Counted from the first letter of the stretch, positions 12,268 through 25,258 are shown. The stretch: DNA of 64,000 bases from Straminergon stramineum (GCA_963920665.1 OY987265.1:3725001-3789000), one strand, 5' to 3'. Notes: generated by a model from the letters alone, not told the origin. Translations and numbers: made by a program.

Positions 12268-13571
12268 CCATGTGAATCATTTACTTAAAAGAAATCAAAA
12301 GCACTTAATGGAGGTCAAACTATTGAATGTACTAGACCGTCCCTTTTCACTCAAAATCCCAAAGATGAACATCTACACTTTTGTCTTATATAGAAGGATT
12401 CTTTATCATTTAGCCAAATAATATTTAGAATCCACAAAGTTCTTTAGGATTTTATTGTGGCCCAAGCCATTTCATAAAGCAAATACAAATTGCTAAACAC
12501 TCAACTCCACTAAGCCATAAGGTGGAACTAGTGTCAACCAAACATAAAATGACAAACTACAAGTTGCCATTTTCTTTTCCTACATAGGATGAAGATTATT
12601 TAGAAGGTGAAAGGCAATCATTTCGCATTATGTGTTCCTGAGTTCAGTGACAATAGAATGTGAGTGGACAACAATGAGCGATGATCAATGAGTAATGGGC
12701 ATTTAGATGTGAGTGCTATGTAAGACCTTTTTTAATGAAAATAGTCATGTTAGAGTCATAAATAATAATGTTAGACCAAAAAATAGTAATGCCAAATTAC
12801 CTAAATAAAAATCATTAAAAATAAAAATTCAAGAATATCATTTTCTTTTTTATAAAATTCAACTTAATGTAGTATATTAGCAATCAAATCTTGTACATAC
12901 GGCCAAGAATGATAGCCTAGACTCTCCCACAATATGGAAGGTATTACAGTAGAGGTGATGTGCAAAAGAATTTCGTCCATGTCATCCATTCAATTTTTTG
13001 AAGAATTGAAAATCAATTCCAAACACTTTGAAACTAAACAAATAGCTTTTCTATTTTTTGGAAGACAACTCATTGGATTTGAGGAGACATTTCTTGTCAC
13101 CAAAGACCCTCCATCTATAAATTTTGGGGGTAATTTGAACTATGATTTTTTTAAATTCAAAATTATTTTTTAAAGAAGAAAATTTTAATTATTTTTTCAA
13201 AAATATATTTGTATGTTAAATTTATTTTTCCTCCAAGAATGGAGATGAAATTTTTATTTTACTTTATTTTATTTTATTTTATTGAATAGATAGCTCCTTG
13301 GATCCAAGGAGCAATTTCTTGTTGCCAAAGGCCTGTTCCCTCTATTAATTTTGTTGCATTTGTAAATTTTTTTGTCTTTAAGAAAGAATTTTAAAAAAAG
13401 ATTTAAGGAATAAAAAATTATGCATCACACGACTCCTCGGATTCCGAGGAACTCTCCCAAGGCTTCGAAGAGCCTTCCATTGGCTCTAAGGGACCTTCAC
13501 AAAGAACCATTGACCTTTAAAGGACCCCCCAAATTAGAGGTATAGGATCCTTTGGCACCAAAATATGGCTC

Positions 13572-13604
13572 GAAGAAGAAGAAGAAGAAGAAGAAGAAGA
13601 AGAA
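13572..13604 (+). repeat. (GAA)n microsatellite, 11 units
   Basis: This is a perfect GAA run. The same position in unit 1 (about 42-57) has a degenerate 'aagaaaagaagaa', and in unit 3 it is occupied by an (AAT)19 run. Confidence 0.95.
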
Positions 13605-13644
13605 TTTTTGGGATTTTTTGGGGGTGGGTGGGCATGTTGAGAAA

Positions 13645-13847
13645 AATAATTTTTTATTTTTAAAATAATTTTTTATTTTTAAAATAATTTTTTATTTTTA
13701 AAATAATTTTTTATTTTTAAAATAATTTTTTATTTTTAAAATAATTTTTTATTTTTAAAATAATTTTTTATTTTTAAAATAATTTTTTATTTTTAAAATA
13801 ATTTTTTATTTTTAAAATAATTTTTTATTTTTAAAATAATTTTTTTA
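13645..13847 (+). repeat. 19-bp tandem repeat, about 10.5 copies
   Basis: Near-identical 19-bp units (AAAATAATTTTTTATTTTT) run head to tail. Units 1 and 3 have only one to two poorly matching units here, so the array expanded after the segmental duplication. Confidence 0.95.
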
Positions 13848-16514
13848 AAATTAAAACAAATAGTTTTTAAATTTCCAATTTTCTACATTTCAAATTGTGA
13901 TTTAAAGACCCCCATAAATTAATAGAGGGAGGGTCCTCTAACAACCTCTCTACCTTTGATTTAAAGTATTTGGACATCAATTCTTATCTTAAACTTACGA
14001 GTTTATTGTACCATTCAATAGTTATTCATCATCCAATACATGGGACAATAGATGTATTTCATCCAACAATGTCAACCATAAAAAACTCATCTAAATCCAT
14101 TCATCCCCATTCATTCTCTTTAGACTTCGTTATCTATGTAATTGTTTATCTTAAACCATAGACATAGGCATCTCATGGTCGAAAGTTGAAAAAATTTCAC
14201 AAGATTCTCTAAAAATACTCACTACTTACCGCTCATAACTCGTCACTCCCTACTCATATTGTAGCAACTCTCGTCCTCCATAACCCAATCAATTGCAAAA
14301 TCATGATGATTTGATTTCAAAAACAATTCCTTTTCAATACTTTTGGGAGTTCAAGTTTCATCTCTCAAGGTTTTATTAAAACTATTCACACATGTAATCA
14401 CAAATTGACATGCAAACATTCTTCAATCCAATGTATAATCATGCATCTCATGCCCAAAATGTTAATGTAGATAGCTCGTTTCAAACAAATGCTTGTACAA
14501 CTATTGTCTTGTGACAAATCCAAGATTGTTGATTTTCCATTGCCATAACTTTTGCATTATTGCATTATTACTCCAAATGACTCAAGATTTCTAGTGATGG
14601 TATTCAAGACTATTTGACATCTTGTCTATATCTTAAACAATATTCTTCAAAACTCTTTATTATTTGTAAACAATCCTTATTAGTGGCACACTAGTCAATT
14701 TGTTTTATTGTAATACAATTTCTAGTTTACAAAAACAAATCCAAATTTGGAAGTAACTTGTAGGGTGACACAAACTACCCAATAGGTTTCTACAACTAGA
14801 AATTTTTTTTCTCTTAGAAGTGGTTGAAGTGCTCTTTTCTTATAAGAGTGAAGGAATTAATAAAATTTTATTTATTAAAATGCATAGAATCTACTAGAAG
14901 CCTTATGAAAGGTGGAAACTATGGCAAATTGATTTTGCTTTTTTTTTTTTAATTCTTTCTAATCTTGAAGAGTACAAGCATCTAAATCTCTTTTTTCTTG
15001 AAATTTTCATTCACTTAGTGTTTTTATAACTCTTGGAGAAAATTCTTTTGACATGGATATTTTCAAATACATTATTTTTAATGATGTACTACTACTAAAT
15101 GTTTTATTTTGCTTTTGAATATTTTCTTCCCAAAGTTCATAATACCCCTTGTAATAGCCCAAATGCAACTAAAAACAAGTGTTTGTTGCAATCATTTGGA
15201 TGTGAAGAAATGGACATTCATAATTTTGAATTTCATTCATGAGTGCACCTTGTCCACTTAGGATATACAATAGAATGGGGTTTTATGACATGTGGTTGAT
15301 TTTGCATTTTTCCATGTTTGAAATGGCATTTTTTTAATATTTACATTAATGAACTCTTTGTGGAGGTTTGTCCAATTCTCTAGGTAAACACTTTATAGTT
15401 AAGTTATTTTGGAAAATAACTTAACTTGTGATCCTCCATGTTTGTTGCTCCATTTGCCTTAACTTTGAAAAGGGCCTTCGTTTTATTAGAATAAAATTAT
15501 ATGAGGAATTAAGCAATTATAGAATGTATCATGAGGGATGGTAGATTGCATGTCCATTCATTATGATTCGTGCTAAAGAATTACCTCCATTATTAATTGT
15601 AATTCATATTTTTAGATTGATTAATAATTGATATGATGCACATTTTTATAGTCATAACAAGGAGAAACTGATTATAAGAATTTAGACAAGGTAATCAAAA
15701 GTTGCAAAGGACTAGACTTTTTGGTAAAGATTTTCTAAATTCTCTTGCTTAGTAATACATACATAGATCCACTTGTGTAATATCTCTTAATAGTGTTTAA
15801 AGGATTCTAAGGGTAGCAATTGTTTTGCACATAGAGATCCCTTCATCACCATAGTGTTGTCCCCTTAATTCGACTTGCTTCTATTTATATTGATCTTTTT
15901 CATTGCAGTTTTCATCTATTAGTGATAAACACCACTCTCTTCAATTGAAGTTCTTTGAGTAGAATGCCAACTTCCTCATCTAATCATTCATTTTTCTCAA
16001 AAACTTGAAGTAATGCTCTGTTATCTTTATAAAGATTTCCACATTGACTCCAATTCTTGCTTGCCCCCTTGCAAGTTCATAGAATTCTAAGTACCTTCTT
16101 CATTGCTTGAAATACTTTAAAAAATTCTCTTGAACAATCATAGAATTGTAGTTAGTATTTTAGAATGATGGACTCCAATATGCTATTGTTACTTTTAACA
16201 AATGTCTTGTTTTCATTTGATTTCATAGTACATTCTGCACATTTGCTTAGCCCCCTGTCTCTCTCTCCATAGGGATCTACCATTTTCAAAATTGTAGAGT
16301 ATGATGCAAACTAGATTTACGGATGCAATGGATCTTCAAGCTGATATGGCAATCATCAATTGGGTAGTTAGAATGCTAACGCATTGCGTGCTCCACATGT
16401 GAATTGGGCAATTTGATACCAAAGTAGGACTGGTGAATCCAACCCTCTCCTCAATCATATTTCATTCTACTCATTCCATTTAGGGTTTAAATTTAAGAGC
16501 ATGTATTTAAGAGC

Positions 16515-16703
16515 ATGTTGTCTTCTGCTATTGATGTTGTTGATCTTGCACATAAGTTATTGATTGCTTTCTTCAACTTGAATGACGAAGTTGCTTGGGG
16601 AAATGGCAGAGTCACCGAACAAATCCCCACAAGACCAATTGAGACGGTTGTTATGGACACAGATAACGGTATTCAAGGAATTTCAAGGAATGAAATAATG
16701 TGA
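16515..16703 (+). pseudogene. Short coding-like ORF, unit 2 copy
   Basis: This is the counterpart of 2951-3124. It contains MLSSAIDVVDLAHK, LNDEVAWGNGRV and PTRPIETVV. A duplication of 'tttcaagga' near its end lengthens it by a few codons. The product is unrecognised; it could be an exon relic. Confidence 0.3.
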
Positions 16704-17131
16704 ATGAACGGCATGAATTAGAGTGCTGAATGAATTGTAATTTCAGCCTGACTCTCTTGATTACCATATGATTGAGTTGAAGTGCAGAATGGTGTTCAGA
16801 TTTAGTGGACATGAGTTGGAACTTTTCAGGCTTGTCTGTTGCTGTCTTTTTCATTCGTGTACAAAGGGGCTGGGGATGAATTTCAACCAGCCTAGCCTAT
16901 GATAGGAAATTGCCCATTGCAGACACTTCGGAAATATTGTGACCACTTTAGGTGGTATGATGATCATTATGGGTACACTTTTCGGTGGTTATGGAGAAGT
17001 TTAGAGACTCTTTTGGTTTAGTTGGGAAACACACTTCAAAAATTTGTAACCAAAAAAATTCAATTGCTCTCGTTGCTTCTCACTTTTGTCTTCATATGGA
17101 AATACATTAGAAAATTTCAGTAACGTCAATA

Positions 17132-18087
17132 TTAACCCCTAAAGGACCAAACAGTGTTTTTTGGCAACATAGCGATTTCGGGCAGCTCACTACGGATGGA
17201 ATTTTTTTTTTTTTTTTCTTTGAAATTTTCACACAACATGTGCCCGAGGAGTAGCTTTAAGACCCAACAATTTTCATAACTTTTGAATACATGGTTAAAA
17301 AGTTATTGTATGATATGTTGTTTTCATTGTTCGGCGGGCAGCTTAGGCAGCAAAAAAAAACTTCTTTAAAAATCACTTTTAAAAAAAATAAAAATTTGAA
17401 ATTTATTTTCCTGATTTTTATATACTTGGAAAGCTTTGAATCATTCCATTTTGATTAATGAGATGAAAGTTATGAAGAGTTTTAGTTTTGGGTAGTTTGT
17501 GGGTAGTAATGGAATCTCTACTCTAAAATAAACTTTGAAGACCTTTATTTCACTCAATTTTTAATATTTTTGGAAAAAAATAAAAACTTGAGGTGTAGAT
17601 TGTTTATTACAACAATTTCACCATTGGGATTGTCATTTTTCAATTCCATAAATAAATTATTAACAATTTAGTATTTTGAATCATTCTCTACTTCTTTCAA
17701 CTTATTATTTTTTTCCTATATGTTGTACAATTCCAAATGATCTAAACTTTTTCAAGCATGTAGCCAACATGACTTGAAGAATGAATCCAAAGAGTTACAA
17801 CCATTTTGGACATTTTTTCATAATGATCTGACCTTGTGGAGTGCATCTGCCCGGATTTTCGCAGGGCCAAAAAATGGCTTTTTGTCACTTCAAATGCTAA
17901 TATCTTACAATCCAAACGGTGGAAATTTCTGAAATTTTTTCCGCATCTTTCCAATCCAGATTACTACAAGATCCTATGGTTACATTTGTCCAAAAATGTA
18001 TTTTTTCTAAAATTTGGTACTTGTACTAGAGATGACAGTTTTGGAGTGATTTTGGTGAAAACATAGTCAAATACATTTAGGGGTTAA
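17132..18087 (+). mobile_element. Family A TTAA element, 956 bp
   Basis: It begins TTAACCCCTAAAGGACCAAA and ends catttaggggTTAA. The terminal inverted repeat is only about 12 bp, but family-wide subterminal sequence is shared: 'ttttttggcaacatagcg' on the left and 'gaaaacatagtcaaa' on the right. The exact empty site is in unit 1 at 4207-4210 ('cgtcaaTATTAAggcaaacc', one TTAA). The ORFs inside it (for example 17836-18066) are non-coding in my view. Confidence 0.92.
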
Positions 18088-19206
18088 GGCAAACCAGTCA
18101 TTGCTTGTAACAAGCTAGTTTAATTTACTACAGTTTTGGCTAGAGAGAGAAACTGATGGTAATGTGATGCATTATTTAGGGATTTGCGCAGTAACTTGAT
18201 ACCTTTGGTGATGTGGGCTTAACTAAGTAAGGTAAACCAGCCTTTCATAGGCAACCCACCCATGAAAGGCAACTAGGGAATGATCCATTAGAGTATGACA
18301 TCAACATGTGATAGACTTTTTCTAATAATTGAGATTAGGTCAACATTAGATTAGTTAGTGGCCAAAATCAATGCCTTGGGGGGTGATGGTGATAGAGTTA
18401 TTAGTGATTGCTTTCGAAACTTCTACCTTTTCAGTAGAAATTCACTACAAAAAGTGATTTTTTTCATTTCTTCGAGTTGTGGCCATGTTAGGAAATGTTG
18501 TATCCATGTTAGAAAATATTGTGATTGCTTTAGGTGGTAAGATGACATTATGGATACCGTTTTTGTTGGTTTGGGGTTAGTCTAAAGACTCTTTTGGGCC
18601 AATTGAGCAACACACTTCAAAAATTCATAACAAATTCATACTTTGTCAAAAACATAAAATTTCAATTTCTCTCTTCATTTCTCACATTTGTCTTCATTTG
18701 TATTGAAAAAATCATAATTTTTTGCTCATGGTAGCAGGGTTCAAGAGGTGTAGTAAGTGGTAGAAGTAGCCATATAGATATAAACAAATAAAGGGGGCCC
18801 AAAAAACATTGGGGCAAAACAATTCTAATTGGATTGATTATAATATAGTGCATGTAAAACGTCATTGGGTGTATTGTAAATACTATAAGGTGTCAAATAA
18901 TGGGATGCATTAGGAAAAACTTAGACTTAGGTACCCCTTTTTATTAATTTAGTGGGACAAAAGTCTCAATGATGCGTTTAGGGATGGCATTCAATCCTAC
19001 ATTTACACTACATTGTCCTTTAATTCTAGATTCTTTAAGCTCTAATGATTTAACTTGCATACCAATATTGGTTTGAGAATTAAATGAGGTTCATCAATTG
19101 ATTACATATAGTCTAAGTTGTACTTGGCTCATATTTTTAGTATGCACAAATGACAATGTGTTGTATTTATCCCAATAGCTACACAATGATAAACTACCTT
19201 ACTAAG

Positions 19207-20377
19207 TGTTGAAGAAGGATAATGATCGAATTGACAATTATCCTATTAGTATAATAAATTCGTTCTAAGGGAGAGGGTCAAGTAGGATATTTCTATGCTA
19301 ATAGGTTCTATATCTAAAATCAAATATCTTCACTTAAATTCAATAATCCATACCCCAAAACTTAACAATAACGACACTGCAATCCCAATTTGGTTTTGGC
19401 CTAATAGACTTGGCTTCACTTAAATGTCGAAATTGGTAACACATACTAGAAACATACTTATAAATTTTCAATTAGGCTCACAAATTATTTCATTCATAGT
19501 ATTAATCATCTCAATCATACACATACACCAATTAAAACTCCAACTTTATCACATTTTCAGTTATATACATAAATTTCAGCACACACACTCACCACACAAA
19601 ATACTAATTTGGTCAACAAAATTCTCTTATATATAATGTCGAATTGGTGATTAAATCACCAATATACAATTTAACTTTGCTTGCATCACTTCCAACCAAC
19701 TTCGCATACATTGCATCTCAACACAACAATTTAAGCACACCATCCACATCAACCAATTTTACTCTCCAATTTGGTCTCCAACATATTTTCAAGAAACTTA
19801 TCTTCCTTCAGCACACTTCCTTACTTAACTCATAAATTCCGATTTAGTCCTTCCCAATTAGGACACATACATCTCATTCTCCACAATCAAACTGACACAC
19901 GCATAATTCCAACTTGTTTCCACATGCCCAACATCCTATTTGGATACACACATAAGCATACAAATAACAACCAAAGAAAAACATAACCAACTTGGATTGG
20001 ACTTGCATTGGACTTCCCTCAAACAATGGATAAAGGAAAATGACCAAAAATCACAAACCAATGAGGAAACAAAATATATGGTTACCAAATCGGAAGAGAC
20101 AACCTAACCACCAATTTGAAATTGTACCACCCTACAACAAATCCTAGTTGGAAAACACGAACAAAATAGTTAGCCAAACAACAAATCCCCACTTGGACAA
20201 ACCATTCCTTAACTTCCAAATCAGCACACAACCCCCCCCCCCCCCTCTCAATTGGGCAATTTTCATTCAAAATCACCAAATTGGAACTCAAACAAACAAA
20301 CAACCTACCCCAAATAGGAAAAGACACCCCAATTAGGCCAAAAAGTTCCTAAAGAAAATCCTAATTGGATGTCTACA
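19207..20377. mobile_element. Solo LTR 1 (1171 bp, TG...CA, 5-bp TSD CTAAG)
   Basis: It begins TGTTGAAGAAGG and ends GATGTCTACA. It is flanked by CTAAG at 19202-19206 and 20378-20382. Unit 1 at about 5310 shows the uninterrupted site ('ccttattaagtatttt'). There is no internal retroviral coding region, so this is a solo LTR left by recombination. About two dozen variants of CCAATTTGG / CCAATTAGG / CCAACTTGG are spread through it roughly every 40-50 bp, together with a C14-17 run near 20231. The ORFs within are not genes. Confidence 0.88.
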
Positions 20378-21294
20378 CTAAGTATTTTAATTGGCCTCCA
20401 ATTAATTTCTCATGAGGCTTAGGTTCATAACCACATCACATATTAATTAGTAAGATTTTTGATCTAGGCATTATATGTTTGGGGGTCCATATGAATTATT
20501 TGCCATGATTTGTGTGTAAGTACATTTAACCAAATTCTTACATCTAGTTGGCTCCATGATGGTATGTTGGACTTAACAAAGTGCTCAAACCACATACATT
20601 GTTTATACTTGCTACTTTACATGCTCATTTCCTCACAAAGGGCTTTGCATCTCACAAACAGCTAAGAATGCTTTTAGGCTACATAATCACAAAACTTTGA
20701 AACTAAACACTTGCTTGAATCTTTTTTCTTCAATTAAGATCGGGCTCACATTTTTAGCCGTTGTTTGTTGTTTCTATAAGCATTATTGTTCTTTTGATAA
20801 CAAGCTTGGAATAAAGCATTTTTGTCAAAGATGGCTTCCACTCACTCAGTCTACTGGAAACTATTAGGTTTTTCTTGTGTTTTTTATTCTTCTTGATATA
20901 TGGTATGGACTTCTTGAAATCTTTTCCAACAACTTTTCCTTGAAAGACAAATGGAATTAGCATCTAACCCAAGTTTTTTCATATTTTTTTAGAGCTTTGT
21001 GGGATTAGATATGAATTTCTAGGTATAGGAGCTCTATGGGGTTAAAAAGGGCCTTAATTGTGAACCTTGAACCCTACACCCATGTTTTGTAATTGTGAGT
21101 CGTGCAAAACAATTTGAACTAATATAGCATATGATATATTCATTGCAATTGTGAATAACAAATAATGTATGTCCCTCCTTTAATGAACCACATTAGAAAA
21201 TTACATAATAATAGGGTGTAAAATCAACAATAGACAAAAAAATCAACCGCCCCCCCTTATAATACCTGGTGTTTGCACCTACATCCTTATTTTT

Positions 21295-22228
21295 TCAACC
21301 CCTAAAGTTCCATGACTAATTTTTCGGCGAAAATGCTCCCAAACTGCCATTTTTAGTACAAGTACCAAAATTTTGAACCAAATTTTTTTTTGACATATGT
21401 AATTGTAGGATGTTGTATTATGCTAACTTGAAAACATGTGATAAAAATTCAGAAATTTACACCGCGTGGATTGCAAGATAGAAGCATTCAAATTCCCTAA
21501 AATCATTTTTGTGGCCTAGTGAAAAACAAGGCAGCTACACTTCACAAGCTCACTTTTTTATGAAAAAATGTCCAAAATGGCGGTGCTTCTTTGGATTCTT
21601 CTTCCTAGAACAGTTTTCCACATGCTTGAAACATTTTAGATCCTTTGAAATTGTACAATATAAAGGAAAAAAATAGTAAGTAGATAGTAGTAGAGAATGA
21701 TTTAAAAACTTAAAGTTGTTAAGAATTTAGTTATGGAATTGAAAAATGCCAATCACAATGGTTCCATTATTATAATAAACAATCTACATCCTATGATTTT
21801 ATTTGTTTCCAAAAATATTGAAAATTGAGTAAGATAAAAGGACTTTAAAGTTTGTTTTAAAATATAGAATCCATAACTACATGTAAACAAAAAATCCTCA
21901 TAAGTTTTGACTCATTGATCAAAATGGAATGATTCAAAGCTTTCTAAGTATATGTAACTCTAGAAAACCATTTTCAAATATTTGTTTTTGGAAAAAGTAA
22001 TTTTTTCTAATTTGCCCAGACTGCCCATTTACAAAAAAAGTAACATATTAGGCCATAACTTTTTACTTATATTTCCAAATGTCATGAAATTTAGTGTACA
22101 TGAAAGATATTCCTTGTCCCCACCTTTTGTTAAAATTGGGTTCCAAAATATGAAAATCTCTAATCACACATACTTGCCCAAAATTGCTATGTAGCCAAAA
22201 AACGCATGTTGGTCCTTTTAGAGGTTAA
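21295..22228 (-). mobile_element. Family A TTAA element, 934 bp, reverse orientation
   Basis: Left boundary TCAACCCCTAAAG (TTAA mutated to TCAA), right boundary 'ggtccttttagaggTTAA'. Internally it matches 17132-18087 in reverse complement ('aagtaccaaaattt', 'ttgcaagat', 'gccaaaaaacgc'). No coding sequence. Confidence 0.85.
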
Positions 22229-22291
22229 GGACTACACCCCCTGAGCAACAGGGCTTGCTTGTCTAGGTTGGTTTACCTCACTTGTCAACCA

Positions 22292-22777
22292 TGGTTGCTA
22301 GCATGTGAGCCTAGGATCTTGAGCCTACGAGCTTAGGAGCTTAGGCTTCTATGTTATTGGTGCCTATATTATAGGTACCTTTCATAGTTATAGAATGTTT
22401 ATAATTATAGGTGTCTATGTTGTAAGTACCTATGTTATAAGCACCTTCCATGGTTACAAGATGTTCATATTATAGGTGTCAATGTTGTAAGTACCTATGT
22501 TGTAAGCACCTTCCATGGTTATAGGATGTTTATATAATAAGTGCCTAATTATATTATGAGTGTCTACGTTTTATGTACCTATATTAAAAGCACCTTCTAT
22601 GAGTATAGTATATTTATATTATAGGTACCTATGTTACAACCACTTTACATGGTCATAGGGTACTCATATTATAAGTATGTATGTTATAAACACCTTCAAT
22701 AGTTGTAGAATATCTACTAACACCCAGGCTCAAGACTCATAGGCTCTCATTTCTAGGCTCACATACTAGTGTCGTTG
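22292..22777. mobile_element. 486-bp element with 12-bp target duplication and tandem interior
   Basis: It is flanked by ACTTGTCAACCA at 22280-22291 and 22778-22789. The ends form an imperfect inverted repeat (CTAGCATGTGAGCCTAGG on the left, complement of CCTAGGCTCACATACTAG on the right). The interior is an irregular tandem array built around 'caccttccatggttatagga' and 'tataggtacctatgttata', with spacings of about 50-85 bp. It is related to 12021-12267. Confidence 0.75.
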
Positions 22778-22894
22778 ACTTGTCAACCAAGGAAAGACAA
22801 TTCATGGAGAAACCTAGAAAACTTAGAAGATGGGAATTCTCATGTTTCAATTCATAGAAAAATAATTTCTTTAGTCTCTAATTTGCTTTAAGTG

Positions 22895-23646
22895 TTACCC
22901 CTACACTACCAGGGCCCTTCTTTCTTGTCAACCACCACTATTTCAAGGAGATTTTTTTTAATGTTTAGTTTTAATTCTTCTTCCATATCTCACCATAGGC
23001 TTTTGCATTGCACTAGCAAAGGAATGTGCAAAAGAAATTTCAAAACTTTTGACCATATAGATTGCAAGATATTTGCGTTTAAAGTGAAGAAAACAAGTTC
23101 TTTTGCACCTTGCATAACGTGATAATAGGGCTTGGAATCCTCTCAACTAATAATTTTTGTACCAAATTTTTTTGTAATTTTTTATATTGGAGAATGGAGT
23201 TGAGAGTATACAATAAACAATTTCAAAAAACAATAGTTTGATTTTCACTTTTTAAAAATTGTTGAGAAGAAGCACGTACAATAGAGCATGAAAATCTATA
23301 ATTTTTATAGCCCTAGGATGGATTAGAAACACACTAATTTCAATGGTGAAAATTTTCTTGTGAAGGAGTTGAACCTTGTGGAACTTTACTTTGAAATTTT
23401 CAAAATAATTTCAAGCTTTTGTTGTTGTTTAACTTGTACCCAGGAGATTACTTTTCAACTTAGGGTCGTACAACTTTATCTCCTAAGGCACTAATTGAAA
23501 TAAAATCTATATTCCCACAAAGAAAATGTTATATCCTATTTTTTTTCTTAAACTTCAAGAAACCACATAAAAAATTGAGATCATAGGAACTTGCCAAAAC
23601 CTCCACAAGTTTTCCATGAGGGGACACTTGGGACTTTATGGGTTAG
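22895..23646 (-). mobile_element. Family B TTAA element, old copy (about 752 bp)
   Basis: The left end reads TTACCCCTACACTACC and the right end cttgggactttatggGTTAG, so both target copies have decayed in their fourth base. In reverse complement it matches the left end of 56699 (CTAACCCATAAAGTCCC against GTAACCCCTAAAGTCCC). It shares its insertion site with 43186-44166 in unit 3, so it predates that duplication. Confidence 0.6.
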
Positions 23647-24315
23647 AGTGATGTAACTTTGCACTTTATGCAAAGTACTTGAGTAGCACGATGGATAGGT
23701 AGTTGAAAAAATAATATCTTATTTTTTCTATCTACATTTATTAGTATGTAAACTCATAATTTAAATGTTGTCAACCTAAGAATGTTTTTTCAAATATTCC
23801 CCCAAATCATGAAATATTTGGAATGCATTTGAAGTATCCTAAATGTTTTGAAAGACATTCTCTCTTTAATATTAGATTGCATTATGACAAACAAGGGCTC
23901 TAGTAGAAATTGCAGTTTGATTGTTTAAACTTTGCATATTTGTTGCTTATGCATATGTAAATTCAGCCATTTACACATTTTTGTTTTTAAAATTGTATGC
24001 TTTTCTACTTTGTAATTGTAAAGAACTAAATTAGTAAATTATAAACTTGTGAAATTGCAAAAGAAAAAGTCCTAATCGATGGATCACTTTTCAAATAGTT
24101 ATGGCCTAATGCATCCTAGTTGAAGTGGCATAGTTCAAAAGGCTAAAAACCTAATGCCAAATGAATGAAAGGATGCACATACAATGAGGGAATTTTTAAC
24201 TTCTATTGTCACAAACATAATGTAGCTAAAGAGCATGTTTGATAGAGACTAATCCAAAAAAGGGAGTCAAAATTTCTTTGAAATCAATGGCTACAACAAT
24301 TGAAATCATGTAAAA

Positions 24316-24750
24316 TTCCCCCCTAAGTGCTTTGACCTTCACTTTGGGGATGATGAATAGATTGAAACTCAAGTTTCCTCCTAATTATTGTTTGAATGAA
24401 AGTCATCATAATTTGTGGAGATACTTTATCAAGTTGTTTTCCTATCCAATGGTTGGATTTGTTGTGACTAGAGTACATTTTTTTTCTTTCTAAAATTACA
24501 AATATGCACGGATGTCAAGTAGTTGCCTAAGCCAAAATTGTATTGACTCTAGTTCAAAACTAGATTTGCAAAAATGAGGTCATAGATTTTATGATCACAA
24601 AAATTTCAAAAGAAATCACTAGGTGAAGATCTTCATAATCTACAAATTTTATTTGTATATCTATTCCAAAATATTCTTCCAAATAGTACTTTAGAATGAT
24701 TTTTCTCTAATCATCAATTCTAAAGAAGACTTCGGACATGTAGGGGTTAA
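24316..24750. mobile_element. TTAA element, unit 2 copy of 5545-6134 (435 bp)
   Basis: The right end is 'gtaggggTTAAagtcac'. The left end has decayed to TTCCCCCCTAAG. It is about 155 bp shorter than the unit 1 copy through an internal deletion. The empty counterpart is at 45120-45123. Confidence 0.7.
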
Positions 24751-25258
24751 AGTCACATAATGCTTAAAATTCTATAAATTCTAAGTTATGTATTATAAAG
24801 TACCAAATATTCAAAATAAATTTTATATGGTGAATTAAAGGTGGTACTACATTGACATTGATGGGATGCAAGGAGCAAATGTGGAGAGGTCCATACCCTT
24901 GAGTCCATTGTTCTTCCTCAATCCTCAAAGGGTATGGGATAATTGGAAATAAGGTGGGAACTTGTTGCTTGAAGAAAAAATGCAGTATTCCTTTTCCGAA
25001 ACAGAAATTTCTCAATGACAGTATGTTTCATTCATTTTATTTGTTCCATTGATTTGCTCTGTTAGTAATTGAATAGAATAAAATGGAGAGGACTTGAAAC
25101 AATAGTGCAACACGTAAGTATCCAGATCATTAGCGTAGACTTCATCTTTCAGGAATGCTCGAGCTCAATTAAGCAGAATGATTCTGTAAGCTGAATTCAC
25201 CTTGCCATTGCTCTGAAGATTTCTGCAATTTCTATTGATTTTGGAACGCTTCCCTCCA

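Larger units (their letters stand above)
1..13534 (+). repeat. Segmental duplication unit 1 (5' end truncated by window)
   Basis: This is the first of several diverged tandem copies of one segment. The opening, with 'agggtctttt ggcaccc', recurs at about 13547 and 37040, and the order of landmarks that follows is the same in units 2 and 3. Outside the inserts listed separately I see no gene in 1-2950, 4811-5544, 11179-12008 or 12280-13534, only AT-rich non-coding DNA. Relative to units 2 and 3 this copy lacks about 3.7 kb: the sequence near 5478-5495 joins what corresponds to 20535 and 24270 in unit 2. Because unit 3 keeps recognisable parts of the missing stretch (about 43020-45060), the simplest reading is a deletion in unit 1. 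Confidence 0.85.

Noticed and set aside
20231..20247. Long C run as a functional element
   Set aside because: Homopolymer within a solo LTR; length is also error-prone in assemblies. Similar runs at 43188 and 60785 are treated the same way.
19424..20336. Several ORFs on both strands inside solo LTR 1
   Set aside because: They arise from the low-stop, motif-rich LTR sequence and have simple, biased amino-acid content.
22360..22720. CRISPR-like array
   Set aside because: The units are imperfect, of variable spacing and AT-rich, inside a transposon with a target duplication. The sequence is also clearly plant-like.
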